In this document: positions 1 to 11,892 of the stretch, one piece after another | Position numbering within the stretch: the stretch's first letter is position 1 | How the letters are laid out: the number at the start of each line of letters is the position of its first letter | Assembly: GCA_022393335.1 (NCBI GenBank) | Contig: JAJEKB010021165.1 | Location: 404,995 to 468,994, forward strand | Length of the DNA: 64,000 nt | Reading direction: 5' to 3' | From: Macrotrachela quadricornifera | Taxonomy: Eukaryota > Rotifera > Eurotatoria > Philodinida > Philodinidae | Made by a program: the position numbers and the translations under genes | The notes under the pieces: generated by a model | Databases searched by the model: none | The model's input: only the letters and a program-made list of their open reading frames with translations | Told to the model about the DNA's origin: nothing

Positions 1-800
1 AATTCAGTCGAGGGTTAAGCGAGTCATAGCGACGAGCGTTACTTGTTCTTTAAAATTAAGATTAAAATTGACATTAAAAATTACATAAAAATCTTATTTA
101 TTCCACTCTCGCCAATCTTCTTTTCTTACTCACAATTTACTGAAGTACGTATTTTATTTTTTCATACTACTTCAGTTCTTTTTCCTTTAGCTTCATTTAT
201 TTATTCATATTTCCTTTAAAGCATAAAAAATTTTTTAAAATTAGAACAACACATGCAGTTTTCATTAGTTATTTTCTTGTGTCTTATTTATTGTTGATTC
301 GCTTCATTTTTGTATCTTTACCTACACCCTCATTTATTTCTCTCTTTCATCATATATCTACCACGCACGTCACTTCTACCTTTGAATTGATACTATTTCA
401 AATTTCCTTGGTAGCTGTTAGTAAACAAGATTCTGTCTCTCTGTATACCTCCTTCTATATAAGTGTGACCAATATGAGTGTTTAACGATGCGTAAGACGT
501 CAGTTACCCTAATACAAACTTAGAATGATGTTTTTTTCTTCATTGGCAATGATATGTAACAAGGCCTATGTAAAAGCATAATCATTATTCTGTTACTAAA
601 AAGAGAAACATTTTTCTCTGCCTGTCACGAGTGAGTGATCACCGTTTTTTAGAGCGTTCTTCTTGTCAATGGAGAATGATGTACACGATACCGTGAACGC
701 AAATACGCAATGTATATGCTTCCCTGATTTACGCAGTGAAATAAACAATTTTCTTAGGGGCTTTCTGCAAGATCGATAGATAGATTAGGGGAAGCACTGC
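1..800. other. AT-rich flank, no gene seen
   Basis: No coding exon, RNA gene or repeat could be supported here. The 68-codon ORF starting near 279 is hydrophobic and compositionally like the AT-rich background, so it is not called. The last 100 bases probably hold the upstream region of the small gene at 885. Confidence 0.5.
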
Positions 801-807
801 TATAAAA
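801..807 (+). promoter_or_regulatory. TATA box upstream of secreted peptide gene
   Basis: The heptamer TATAAAA stands 84 bp before the ATG at 885, which leaves room for a start site about 30 bp downstream and a 50-base leader. It is the best-placed TATA element in the first kilobase. It is a sequence match only; the transcription start is not known. Confidence 0.45.
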
Positions 808-884
808 TCATACATATTCACATATTCACAACACAACTGACTGTCGACATCCCTCTATACATCGTCCCGTATCAACAACACAAG

Positions 885-1121
885 ATGGCTCATATTATCA
901 AGTTGGTTTGCTTTTTCTGCATCGTGGCAATAATGGTGACTAGCAGCAAAGCAAGAAGTGCAATGTATCATACCCGCACCAATACTGATGATGCGGAGCA
1001 CAACCTTAGTCTTCGCCAACTTCTCGGAGCAATAATGCTTGCCAAGCGCTCAGGTCTGATTTATCCATTTTCAACGTCGCTACATTTATCGATAGAATCC
1101 TCATCAGATTTCAATCGATGA
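885..1121 (+). CDS. putative secreted small peptide precursor
   Basis: A 78-codon ORF begins with a textbook signal peptide: residues 1-23 have a short basic start, a hydrophobic core (LVCFFCIVAIMV) and small residues before the likely cut. The mature part is polar, then forms an amphipathic stretch (LSLRQLLGAIMLA) followed by a dibasic KR at about residues 54-55, as in neuropeptide or hormone precursors. A TATA box lies 84 bp upstream. A CAG/GTCTGA junction at 1053/1054, just after the KR, could be a splice donor; then codons after about residue 56 would be intron and the ORF end at 1121 would be wrong. A strong candidate acceptor (pyrimidine tract plus ACAG) ends at 3437, but the exon it would open does not look convincing. 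I do not recognise the family. Secretion is well supported; a peptide-hormone role is inference. Confidence 0.5.
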   Translation: MAHIIKLVCFFCIVAIMVTSSKARSAMYHTRTNTDDAEHNLSLRQLLGAIMLAKRSGLIYPFSTSLHLSIESSSDFNR

Positions 1122-1204
1122 GCGAAAAATTTGAATAGAATCTTTGTTAAGAATATTCACTTGCTCTACAATATTCATCAATATTACGTACTTCAAGCTT
1201 TGCT

Positions 1205-3130
1205 TCGAAGTGAATGAAATATTGGAATAAAAGCTTGATTTAAATTATTCATTCCTAATATAATATTTGACCGTATTAGGAATTTTAAACTTTGCTTCGA
1301 GGTGAGTGAAATAGTTGAATAAAAGCTTAATGGTATTGGTTGGAATTATTCGTTCTCCGTTTAATATTCGACTGTACTACGCATTTTAAACTTTTCTTCA
1401 AAGTGAACAAAATATTGGAATAGAAACTTCTTATGGATTATTTCTTCTCCATGTAATATTCCATGATATGACGTGCTTTAGACTTTGCTTCAGAGTAAGC
1501 CAAATACCTGAATAGAAGATTGTTTTGAATTATTTGTTCTGTATATAATATTCAACCATATTACGTACTTCTAAATTTTGCTTCAAAGTGCACAAAATAT
1601 TTGAATGGAAACTTGCTTCGAATTATTCACTCTCTATGCAATATTTGACCATATTACAAATTTTAAACTTTGCTTTGAAGTGCGCAAAATGTTTGAATAG
1701 AAATTTACTTGTATGAACAGTTCCTTTTCGTGCAGTATGGCGATGATATTATGAATTTCAAATCCTTGGCTTAATTTGAATGAAATATTTGAATAGAAGC
1801 TTCAAAATATGAATTATTCATACGCATGCCATATTCGACCATATTACATACTTCAAACTTGGCTTCAAATTACGCAAAATATTTGAATAGAAACTTCTTA
1901 TGGATTATTTCTTCTCCATATAATATTTAGCTGTACTACGTACTTTTAAACTTTGCTTCGAAGTGAACAAAATATTCGAACGGAAGTTTGCTTTGAATTA
2001 TTTACTCTGTGTGTAATATTCGATCATATTACGAACTTAAAACTTTGCTTTGAAGTGAGAAAAATATTTGAATACAAACTTGATATAAATTATGCATTTA
2101 TCGTGTGATTTTCCACCATTTTATCAATTTTAGACGTTTATTTTGAAATGAGTAAAATATTTAGATTGTACAATTGTTGTTTGAATCATTCATGTGGCAG
2201 GTGAACTTCGATTAATAAACATCCACAAGTATTCGATATCAGATAATCAAAGTATTTGAAATAGGTCTTGGTTTGATTTCTTCATTTAGCATATGGTCTT
2301 CGATCATATTATCAATTCTAAATCTGTGGTTCGAAATGAGCAGAATATTTGAATACAAGCTTGCTATGAATTATTGATGTGTTATGTAATCTCGGAATAT
2401 ACTGTCACTCCTAGGTCTTCAGTTTTCAATGAGGAAAATATTTGAATAGAAGCTTGCTATGAATTGCTCGTGCGCCGTGTAATCTTTGAATATATTGTCA
2501 ATTCGAAATCTTTCGTTCGAATTGAGCACAATATGTGAATTGAAGCTTACTATGAATTATTCATGTGCCGTGTAATCTTTGAACATATTGCCAATTCTTA
2601 ATTCTTATCTCGAAGTGAGTAAAATATTTGAATACAACCGTGATATGAATTCTTGATGTGTTGCGTAATCTCGGAGTATACTGTCAATCCTAAATCTTCG
2701 GTTTGATGTGAGCAAAATATTTGAATAAAAGCTTTGTGTTGGTATACATTATTCATCTACCGTGCAATCTTTAAATATACTCCTAATTCTAAATTTTTGG
2801 TTTAGAGTGAGCAAAATATTTGGATAGCAGCTTGGTATGAATTATTCATGTGCTGTACACTGTTTAAATATAATGTCAATTCCAGATCTTTGATTAAAAG
2901 CGGGAAAAGTATTTGAATAAAATTGTCCTATTATAAACTATTCATTTGCCGTGCAGTATTTGAGTATCTTACCGAATTCACATCTTTGGCTTGAAGTGAG
3001 CGACATATTTGAATAGAAGTTTGGTATGACTTACTCATGCACCGTTCAATCTTTAAATATACTGCTAATTCTAAATCTTTGTTTTGAAGTGAGAAAAGTA
3101 TTTGAATAGAAGCTTGTTTGTTCGACGAAT
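1205..3130. repeat. degenerate tandem array, about 94-bp unit, about 21 copies
   Basis: A unit containing TTTGCTTCGAAGTGAGCAAA, then ATATTTGAATAGAAGCTTG, then an ATGAATTATTCAT-type stretch and an A/T-rich spacer recurs with a spacing of about 92-96 bp. Copies of the GAATAGAAGCTT-like segment fall near 1216, 1308, 1409, 1501, 1594, 1686, 1783, 1876, 1968, 2061, 2155, 2344, 2437, 2529, 2621, 2717, 2813, 2908, 3004 and 3097. Units differ by many substitutions, so the array is old. Frequent stops argue against coding. It may lie in an intron of the gene at 885. Confidence 0.85.
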
Positions 3131-3641
3131 TAATTTACCTTGTGATCATCATTCGCACTAGAAATTCGTTCATTATTCCATCGAACTAAGAATATTTGAA
3201 TTAAGCAATACATAGGTCAGGTATATTGTGTGATATAAGATGTTTCGATGATAACTCATTGAGAGAATGTTACAGATTGATCTGAATTTTCTGAAGAACG
3301 TAGATGACTACGTATATGCTATTTATTCATTCGCAGCTTCTGAAAGTTAACTTATCATCGGTACATTTCATTCTTAATATTATCATTTCAAACATATACA
3401 GTTCTGATATAATTCAATATATTTTTTTTCTTTACAGGAAACAGGACACACATACATGCACATCCATTCATCCTATCAAGCATCATCAGCATCGTAAAAC
3501 ATTCATTCTTCATTTTTTTTCTTGCCAAGTTTTTATTTATATTCATTTTTCACTTTATTTTTTCTTCAATTTTAATTAATATTTACTCACCATTCAATAA
3601 TAAAAAGATTTGTCTATCAAAAATGTGCTCTCTTTTACACA
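3131..3641. other. AT-rich stretch with a good splice-acceptor-like site at 3422-3437
   Basis: After the repeat array there is no recognisable gene. The sequence TTTTTTTTCTTTACAG ending at 3437 is a strong acceptor look-alike. The 91-codon ORF over it is rich in Phe, Ile and His and resembles no family I know. Confidence 0.4.
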
Positions 3642-4868
3642 GATGTCATAATACCATTACACCGGGTATCGACAGCTAGATGTCAGAATACTCTAACAAA
3701 TAGTCAACGAAAATAAATTGACATCCATTCCACACATTACACCAAGGAGTAGTGATATCATTACCCCACCCAAAAATACATTCATCATAGAACTTGTGGA
3801 ATATAAGTGCATTTGATGTAACCATCTCATTACCCTAAATGAAGTATATCCTTAAAGTTGAGGAATATGAGCAGATTTGGTTAATGATTCGAAGGCAACA
3901 AGAAATAAATTATATATTCTTCAAATGCTAGAATATAAGTTGTTTCACTTTAGAATTACGTATTTGCATTCATATTCAAACTGTTTTATAAAAGAAATGA
4001 TACATGCTAAATTCGAATTCAATATAAATATATTATATGCGTATATTTCATCCTAACATTATAATGGAAAATAATATATGACATTGACAGCAATAACGTT
4101 TTTCTGTAATAATCGACTATATGAAATAGAAGTTGATATATTTGGAATATTGAAATCGCGTAAACAAAAAACCACAACATCTCTGCATTACATACGCATA
4201 TGTGCAATTATTAATTTAGTTCAATCATTTAAAATATCCAATGAAATAGATACATGTTCTATTTATATGTAAATATATTAAATACTCGTAGGCAAACAAG
4301 ACAATGCGGGTGCTCGGGAAGCGACATCCGTGGACATAACAGCAAATGAGGGTCCTCGGAAATCCAAACCACTGGGCACACGAGATTTTCGCGAGGCACG
4401 GAAAGCGCTACCATAAGGTAAATAAACAACTCAAGGTGCTCAAAAACACCGATTTCTACGCAATATCACGAATCCACAACGCAACGCATTCTACTTGATC
4501 CATGAAAGCCAACATCGTAGCATTAGAATGCCATAATCCGCTAAGTTTACAAAACAAAAATCGTAACAATCCTCGCCACAAATCGTATCTAAAACGCATG
4601 CCCATCCGTGAAGCCCTCAAGAAATGAGTAAATCACTCTACGCATTACCATTTTTAAATTTCTCTTACTACACCAAATCCATTCATATCCCTGAACTTTA
4701 TGAATATACTTCATTTAGAGTAATGAGGTGATTGCACCAAATCAACTCGTATTCCCCAAACTTTGAAGGTATAATTTTTTTCGAGTAACAAGATGGTTAC
4801 ACCAGTAGAGGACCGTGGTAAGTAGTGTGTTTGTGGGAGAATACCGGGTGTAATGGAATTATGACATC
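3642..4868. mobile_element. non-autonomous TIR element, about 1.2 kb
   Basis: The left end at 3642-3669 and the reverse complement of 4841-4868 match at 26 of 28 positions (GATGTCATAATACCATTACA type). The symmetry continues inward: TGTAACCATCT.ATTAC.C near 3815 has an inverted counterpart near 4790, and AAATGAAGTATAT near 3838 has one near 4710. The outside flanks share a near-identical CTCTTTTA(C/T)ACA, which may include the target duplication. No transposase is present, only short ORFs inside. Superfamily is not assigned. Confidence 0.75.
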
Positions 4869-5643
4869 ACTCCTCTTTTATACATATCATTCAATTCCAG
4901 CCGATGAGAAAGAGTGATGTGACTATTGATGAGTTAGAAATGTTTTTTCCAAAGTTGATAGTGTGATGACAAGCCGAAGGCGCATCGGTCCCGCTACTTC
5001 TAACAGTAAGTGTTGAGAGCATCAATAGAAAAACAAATCGACCAATCTCTTGAGGAAACGATAACTACAATCTGCTAGTCTCACGCCTTGCTTCTCAGCA
5101 CTCGATCTTTGTCAAAATTAAATAGTTTGTAAGTAATGTACTTGTAAATAAGAATTAAAGAAACGAAGAGAATTTTTTAATGAATTGGATTTTTTTATAA
5201 GAATATAAATATAAAAAACCAATTGCCTGTCATTATTTCAGAGCACCCTGTAAAAAAACTGGGCTACCCAAATTTCGCCAATGTGACTTTCGCCAGTATA
5301 AATTACTTATAGATTAGAAAAAATCTATATCAATCACATTGATAGAAGATATTCGTCTATGTCGTAGGCATAAGCTTCATATGTCATTTCAGATAATAGT
5401 TACTCAACAAATGCTCGTCACTACTCGTGTTACTGCATCATGATTGTGCCAATAAGCACACCACTCTTACATGACATCGTCCTTACATGATATCAGCCTT
5501 GTACGATATCATACTTACAGAATATCTTTCTTACGTGGTATGGGCCTTATACAATACCACACTTGTCACTCAATCCTTATTCTAAGCATCCCTCATTTGT
5601 ATTAGGCGTACCGTTCTCTCTATACTCCAAAGATTATTATATA
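4869..5643. other. intergenic, no gene seen
   Basis: AT-rich sequence with short runs such as ACATGATATC and ACGATATCA repeated near 5470-5540. No exon or full element could be delimited. Confidence 0.4.
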
Positions 5644-5790
5644 ACGGGTGCGGCAGAATAAATGCCCATCTCAGTATTTTGTCTATAATTTTGTCAGTTT
5701 TTATCGGTTTAGATTAAATCTTTTTTAGAAGATTCCGTTTTTAATTCTCTACAAAACTACTCATATATATTTGTTATAAAATTAGAACAA
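5644..5790. repeat. solitary mariner-like terminal sequence
   Basis: The stretch beginning ACGGGTGCGGCAG and running through CTCAGTATTTT and CTCTACAAAACTACT resembles the left end of the mariner at 28798-28950 (GGGTGCGCCAGG, CTCTCAGTATTTT, GTTCTACAAAATTATG). I could not find a matching opposite end or a transposase nearby, so this is a diverged solo end or a deleted copy. Confidence 0.45.
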
Positions 5791-6818
5791 AAAAGATTAG
5801 TGAAAATATGTACAACTTTCTAGCCCAAAATTCAGCATGTTTGTCTTTTGTGGTCACAACTGCCGAAATATCGAAAAACGAACTGAGCCATTTTGTAGAT
5901 CTTCAAATTCTCTATCTTTCTAGTATATTTTAAAATCTTCGCTGCCAAGTCCTTTTCGATAAAACTTCCATTACTTTTTTTTGTATTTTTTAAAAAACAT
6001 GGTTTTTGAACGATTGTTCTCTTTGTTTAGGGAATATTGATATAACTTCGCCAAAATTTAACCTTTTGACTCAAGTTTTGTTTTGTTTGAAAGCGGATGA
6101 ATTGCATTGATAGCAGCAATATTCATCTTATTGAACATATTTTCTTCCCTGAACTACTGCTCATTCGAAAAGAGAAGGCGAGTAGGTATTTGTTGAATAA
6201 TTTTTGATAGGTACCAAAATATAAAGCTACGGTTGTCGCCGTTAGAAAGAGCCATATGCAGGGCATCTATCCATATATAAAATTTTTGAGATTCATTTCA
6301 TTAATACCTAGTGATTCATGGTCCCCTTTGAAGATAGGATCGATTTTGACCTTTGTGGAATGGACCAGAACCACCAGCTCAAGCTCTACAAATCTATACA
6401 AGGCCGAAATTCTTATCTCGACCCGTTCAAAGGTTGCGAGCAAAATATTAACGGTATTCTGTCAAGCTTTTGTCAGTTTTACATTACACCATATATGTTT
6501 CAGATTATCATAATTGATGTTTTTAATAATGATAGATCAATTGATAATGCCTTTTTTACTATAGAACAACTCTTTTTCTATAAAGATACTATTGGTAGCC
6601 ATTGTATGATATCACTTTCATATGTTATTATACTATTAACTTGAAATAGATACATCATATTTCACAAATGCTCATGATCAGAAGCGGCATGTGTAGCATC
6701 ATAAGTATATTGGATGATATATTTTTACGTTCTATTTTTGGTATTTTTCTCATTGATAGTACCACCACGCATTCTCAACTGTGAATATTTATTTGTACTG
6801 TCGACGTTCACTATAAAG
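5791..6818. other. repeat-derived intergenic sequence
   Basis: Holds fragments shared with other repeats of the window, for example CTACGGTTGTCGCCGTTAGAAAGAG near 6230, which resembles the arm of the foldback at 25663-26581. The ORFs between 6256 and 6644 are not similar to any family I know and overlap each other in different frames. Confidence 0.4.
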
Positions 6819-7250
6819 ATGCCTAAAGGCTATGAATTTTCGCAAGATATGAAAGAAATATTTTTCAGTGTTGTTCAATTTGTCGAAAAACAGAAGTTTG
6901 AGCCAGTGATTCCACTCTTCAATGTCAATGAATGACTATCATCTATGCTTGATATCTCTATGCGATTTGTCGAAAGACTAAAGAGTGAGATGAAACAAAC
7001 CGAACATGACATGATGGAGAAGAGAAAAATGGATGAGGAAAAAGAGGAGTTTGAGAATCAAAAGTTTCAAGTGCTTGGTCAACTTCGAAACTTACGATCG
7101 AGATCATCGTCATCATTATCAACCTCTTCTGTAATTACCACAAACGCCATGGCAATTAGTATTCCTGTTCCTCGTCCGCCACACAAACTATCAAATTCTG
7201 GTCGTTCATCAATTATTCTAACTGAACAACAACAAGAGACTATTCGGTGA
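6819..7250 (+). pseudogene. N-terminal fragment of a transposase-like protein, one nonsense codon
   Basis: Translation from the ATG at 6819 starts MPKGYEFSQDMKEIFFSVV. It runs in one frame to 7250 except for a single TGA at 6933-6935, after the motif FNVNE. The frame then continues with LSSMLDISMRFVERLKSEM, a helix-turn-helix-like segment, then an acidic and basic coiled-coil-like stretch (DMMEKRKMDEEKEEFENQ) and a Ser-rich linker. CGA to TGA would explain the stop, since Arg fits this position. I recall similar N-termini in transposase-like proteins of bdelloids, but the identity is tentative. A donor-like GTGAGT follows at 7248, and no catalytic exon is seen; the foldback at 7474 begins just downstream. 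Probably a dead fragment. Confidence 0.55.
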
Positions 7251-7473
7251 GTTTAATGTAACAGCAGAGTAATATCAATATGATGATGTTTTTAGTTTTT
7301 ATATCCATTCTGTTAGCGGTGATATCATTGATATCACATCATCATCATCATATATATCTCTCTACCTTTCTTTCTTTTCTTTTCTTTTCTTCTCTGATTA
7401 TGATCTTTATTCTTCTTTACATTATTCATCTGTGTTAGACCTGGATGACTCTTCGCTTTTTATTCTATCAACA

Positions 7474-8448
7474 TATACAGGGTGGGCCATAAGTAACACC
7501 CCGATAAGAAATTAAAATGTTTCCGTCAGATGTCGACCGATCGGGCTGAAATTTTTACAGATAGTAGAGGATTACTTAAAATTATTTTTCATAAAAGAAA
7601 TGTTGAAGACTACTGGTGTGAACTATGACTTTTGACTTTAATACAGAAATTTAATCTTTAACGTAATGGTATGGACAATATTCTGAAAATATTTCTCGTT
7701 CAATTTTGACTTCCAATATAGCCATTCGATACAAAAAGTTGTTCTCCTTCCATCTACGCTAGGTTGAGCTTGCTAGCTTGTTCTGTTCAAGAGCTATACC
7801 CATTCTTCTGAGTACCCTAAAATCGACTAAATGAACATAAAAATGAATCAGAATAGGGGTAATCGACCATGCTGAGTCGAATGGTAACGTTTGTTTTCAG
7901 TTTTGAAACGATGTGAAGTCATTTTATTAAGATTCTCAAAATTGCAGTATTTCACCATTGGGTTGTATGGAACATAAATGTCGAAAATCTTAATAAAATG
8001 ACTTCACATCGTTTCAAAACTGAAAATAAACGTTACCATTCGATTCAGCATGACCGATTACCCCTATTCCGATTCATTTTTATGTTCATTTAGTCGATTT
8101 TAGGGTACTGAGAAGAATGGGTATAACTCTTGAACAGATCAACCTAGCGAGCTCAACCTAGCGTAGATGGAAGGATAACAACTTTCTGTATCGAATGGCT
8201 ATATTGGAAGTCAAAATTGAACGAGAAATATTTTCAGAATATTGTCCATACCATTACGTTAAAGATTAAATTTCTGTATCAAAGTCAAAAGTCATAGTTC
8301 ACATCAGTAGTTTTCAACATTTCTCTTATGAAAAAAAAAATGTTAAGTAATCCTCTACTACTGGTAAAAATTTCAGCCCGATCGATCAACATCTGACGGA
8401 TACATTTTAACCTCTTATCGGGGTGTTACTTATGGCCCACCCTGTATA
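7474..8448. mobile_element. foldback element 1 (arms about 465 bp)
   Basis: The whole 975-bp segment is one long inverted repeat. TATACAGGGTGGGCCATAAG at the left is matched by the reverse complement at the right end, and the two arms stay aligned to about 7938 and 7987, leaving a loop near 45 bp. Arms differ by scattered substitutions and small indels. TA/TATA at both ends is compatible with a Tc1/mariner-type TA target. There is no coding capacity. A transcript would fold into a very long hairpin. Confidence 0.9.
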
Positions 8449-8947
8449 TTATCATAGATAATCAGATGGATTAGCTTGAAAGAAGAAATATTGTTTCTGA
8501 TTCTTCGTAGATAACTGCCTTACAATAAAAAACTTATTTTCTATTCGATATTTCCGCTTATGAAAGAAGTTACATTCAAAGAAATATCGAGCCAGAAGAG
8601 CTTTATGTAAAAAATAAATTATATTGATGAAGTCTTGTTCACGAAGACGTTTGTTTCTTGTTATATGGATTCTTAATATAACCATGCAGCAACTAAATAG
8701 AAGATATACATACTGTCTGAAAAAAAATTTCACGACTAAATCTGTTTAGGAATATTTTTTTCTTTCATGGAGAATAACTCAAGAAAAAATGGCAAAAAAA
8801 ACATTATAGTATAATTGATGAAGATAAACGACACTAAATCCATTATTATATCTATTAGAATTACTTTTTGCTGATTTATTTTTAAATATCTTTGGTGAAT
8901 GTCTATTATTAAAATTGATTGGATGAAATAGTTTGAGTACGCGCAGT
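8449..8947. other. intergenic, nothing supported
   Basis: AT-rich; an antisense ORF of 93 codons (8452-8733) has no recognisable features and is left out. Confidence 0.4.
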
Positions 8948-9537
8948 TTATTTGTCAGATTTCGTATCCTCGATAATCGATAAACTCATAACAAGTCTAT
9001 ACTTTCCATCTTTTGAATGGACTGCATGAAAGCCAACAGCAACGTAACATGAAGATTTCTGATTCGTGACTAAATTTTTTAAAGTAACTGGTAATGAGAT
9101 ATCATTGAGCTTAAATTTATTGGATTCTATTTTTGCGTCAGAATAGTGCCGTCCGAAACACAAACGAAGAAATTCAACTCCAATACCCATCACTTCTCCG
9201 ATAATAATCCTATGAATAAAGAAAGAAATTATAATTGCAAGATGATCTCTTATTTTAACTTAGCCAGATTCACTTCTTTTGTGTACATGAACATAATCAA
9301 AAAATTTGGTCCTAAAACGTATTGTCGACTTGTTCCTGATAAGTTTATTGGTAAACGCAGTAAAAAAAGCTTTAAATACTGGATAACGAGAATAGTGACC
9401 ATGTGTATATGGTCCATTTTCATACCAATATTGAACTTTGTAACGATCTGGCAGTGAATCCGAATAGTATTTATCCAATGATTGCTTGATACTTGTGAAG
9501 GTCCTTTCCGATAGCTCGTCTAAATTGCAGGTACTGG
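8948..9537 (-). CDS. hypothetical protein, at least two exons, possibly partial
   Basis: Two minus-strand coding blocks with ordinary codon use lie close together. The upstream block (about 9537-9270) reads in part RYKVQYWYENGPYTHGHYSR and then FKAFFTAFTNKLIRNKS; the downstream block (about 9196-8948) reads MGIGVEFLRLCFGRHYSDAK and then LKNLVTNQKSSCYVAVGFHA. A GT-AG intron of about 75 bp (donor GTGAAT near 9272, acceptor near 9197) would join them in frame, but other junctions introduce stops, so the splice is uncertain. No ATG opens the upstream block; a CCAG before it suggests that it is itself an internal exon. The 3' end is a normal stop. I do not recognise the family and see no signal peptide or membrane segment. 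Confidence 0.45.
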
Positions 9538-10190
9538 TGATGAATCACGTATTCGAACAGTATGATGCATGTTTTTTCCAGATTAGAAGAAATAAGAATA
9601 TGCATCACTTACTCATTAAGGAAGTTTAGTAAATATTGACTCAAGATAAGACATCAAATGTCTTAGAAAGAATATAAGTCTCTTAGTGTTTTTAAGATTT
9701 CTTGATGATTTACTTGAGTTCTATGAAAAGATACTGGATATTACAAAATAAATTTTCTTGTGTAAAAAATAAAAATATGCTTTAAATACATGTAACAATC
9801 AAGAAGCATTCATTTGAGCGCTACGATTTGCATGAAAAACATCGCCATCCAATTTGTCTCAAATAAGATTATATCGAACAGATTTCAGTCAAACATCTGA
9901 AGAATCTCACGATTTTGCGATGAGAATGGATCCAAAATATTATGTTTATATTGAAAAACACAAATGTTTCATGATGCATAGCATATTTTGTCTTTCTCTC
10001 GCCGATCACGTAGGAGGACTTTTTATGCATAAATACATTATTGTTGCTAAAAATCTTTTGATATTATAAGTTTCTTTGTCATAAGAGAACGATAAAAAAG
10101 ATCAATCATATCGATGTATGAAGATATTATATTTATGCTAGAAAATGCACGAAAACAAAAAGCAAAAGAATATAAGAAACGTGTGTTCTA
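9538..10190. other. intergenic upstream of P450
   Basis: No supported gene. A 71-codon ORF at 9854-10069 has no family resemblance. Possible missing 5' exons of the minus-strand gene at 8948-9537 would lie here but could not be placed. Confidence 0.35.
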
Positions 10191-10208
10191 TGAAGCATAA
10201 CTATAAGA

Positions 10209-10220
10209 TATAATAAAAGG
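10209..10220 (+). promoter_or_regulatory. TATA-like element of the P450 gene
   Basis: TATAATAAAAGG ends 51 bp before the ATG at 10272. It is the only such motif close to the start codon. No experimental support. Confidence 0.3.
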
Positions 10221-10271
10221 CTTCTATTGCATTTGTTTTGTCTTCAATAATAAACATATACTATCGATAAG

Positions 10272-11872
10272 ATGCTTCTCCTCTTGATATTTATAGTGTC
10301 GATATTGATATATTTTTATGTGAAAGTTCAATATTTTACTTTTCGTGATGATATTCCCGGTTTACGACCTCATATTTTCTTCGGAAATCTTATTCAAACG
10401 GGTATGTTATTCAAAGGTGTAAGCATCTCTGAGGCCCTTGGAGCATGGCAGCGTCGTTTTGGTAATGTATTTCAGTTTTGGCTTGGTGTTACACGTTTGA
10501 TTGTGATCAGTGGTAGTCGTGATGTCGAACATATCTTTACTCATCGCAATATCTACGATCAAGGTGATTCGTTTACTCAAGCACTCGGTATTCTTATTCC
10601 AAATGCATTAATGTGTATCAAAGGTTTGTTTAAATAAATCAATTGCATAAATTATCAGGGAATTTCTAGGTCAGAAATATAGACGACATTTGTCAATAAG
10701 TGGACCTTTGTTTCGTCATGCAAAAATCATCTCCAATCTAGACTTAATTATTGATAAAACTGATAAACTATTATCGAAATGGCGTAATCGTTCTTCTGAG
10801 ATAGTTCATCTTGACATTGTTAAACAATGTCAGAAACTATCTCTTGATATTTTTGGTTTTATTGGATTTGATTACGATTTGCAGACACTTGATGATGATA
10901 ATGATTTAGCAACGAATGATCTTGCTCGTTCATTACAAGACATATTAGATTTAGTTCAAAAAGTTTTTCGCTTGCCCACTGTAATTAGCACAATCTATTT
11001 GAAGTTCAATCAACGATACCAACGATCAAGATTAATCGTTGAGCAATATTGTAATCAAATGAAAGCATACGAATTAACTCAAAGTCCCGAGTTGATTGCC
11101 CAACGAAAACGAACATCATTGATCGCTTCACTTATTTCTTCATTATCAACAGACGAACAAACAGATATTAAGGAAAATGAAGAAGGAAAAAAAGGTTAGT
11201 TCACAGATTCGAAAAGTCTTCTAGAGAAAAAAACATTATATAGGTTTATATCAAAGTGAATTATTCGATGAAATGATTTTCTTTCTACTTGCTGGATTTG
11301 AAACAGTAGCTACGGCTGTGTCTTGGTTTATTTTTCATATAAGTAAACATCCACAAATACAAGAGAAAATTAAAGCTGAATTAAACAAGGGAAATGATGT
11401 AATTCAACCCTTAACGTTAGACTATCTTGATTCACTTATTTATTTGGATGCTGTAGTTAATGAAGTCTTACGATATACTTCACCATCGCCTGGAACTTAT
11501 CGTACATTAACTGCTGATGATCGTTTACCTGAAAGTGGCGTTCAACTATACAAAGGCGATCAAGTCTTTATATCGATTACCAATCTAGCACGAGATCCTC
11601 AAAATTGGTCAATCGATTCCGATATATTCTGCCCAGAAAGATTTCTCGATGGAGGCAAACCTTTACATCCCTATGCATTTATTCCTTTTGGTGGTGGTCA
11701 TCGTCAATGTCTTGGACAAGATTTAGCTCGATTTGAACTAAAAGTCATCGCAGCAAGATTAATGCAATATGTAACTTTCGGTGATGGTGGTCCTGAAGTT
11801 AACTCAGGTGGAGAGATCATGACTATTACCCTGATGCCAAAACATCTTGGAGTTACTATTAAATTTGACTAA
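10272..11872 (+). CDS. cytochrome P450 monooxygenase (3 exons, 501 aa)
   Basis: Exons are 10272-10623, 10670-11194 and 11244-11872; both introns are about 48 bp, GT-AG, phase 1, and the joined frame is open. The protein starts with a hydrophobic membrane anchor (residues 1-18, LLLLIFIVSILIYFYV). The oxygen-binding I-helix motif AGFETVAT lies near residues 308-315, the ExxR motif as EVLR near 366-369, then CPERF, and the heme loop FGGGHRQCLG with the thiolate Cys near residue 448. P450s oxidise lipophilic substrates with electrons from P450 reductase at the ER. Length is normal and no key residue is missing, so it should be functional. The heme loop has His before the conserved Arg. Clan is not assigned from sequence alone; substrate unknown. 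Confidence 0.93.
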
Positions 11873-11886
11873 TATAATCAAGTATT

Positions 11887-11892
11887 AATAAA
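11887..11892 (+). promoter_or_regulatory. polyadenylation signal of P450
   Basis: AATAAA 15 bp after the P450 stop codon. Such short 3' untranslated regions fit the compact gene style of this window. Confidence 0.6.

Noticed and set aside
279..485. 68-codon plus-strand ORF
   Set aside because: Composition like the background, no domain, no Kozak-like context or neighbouring exon.
1205..3130. CRISPR-like array
   Set aside because: The units are tandem and diverged along their whole length with no constant repeat and unique spacer; the genome is eukaryotic.
6256..6644. Two overlapping plus-strand ORFs of 85 and 108 codons
   Set aside because: They overlap in different frames, match no family and include repeat-derived sequence.
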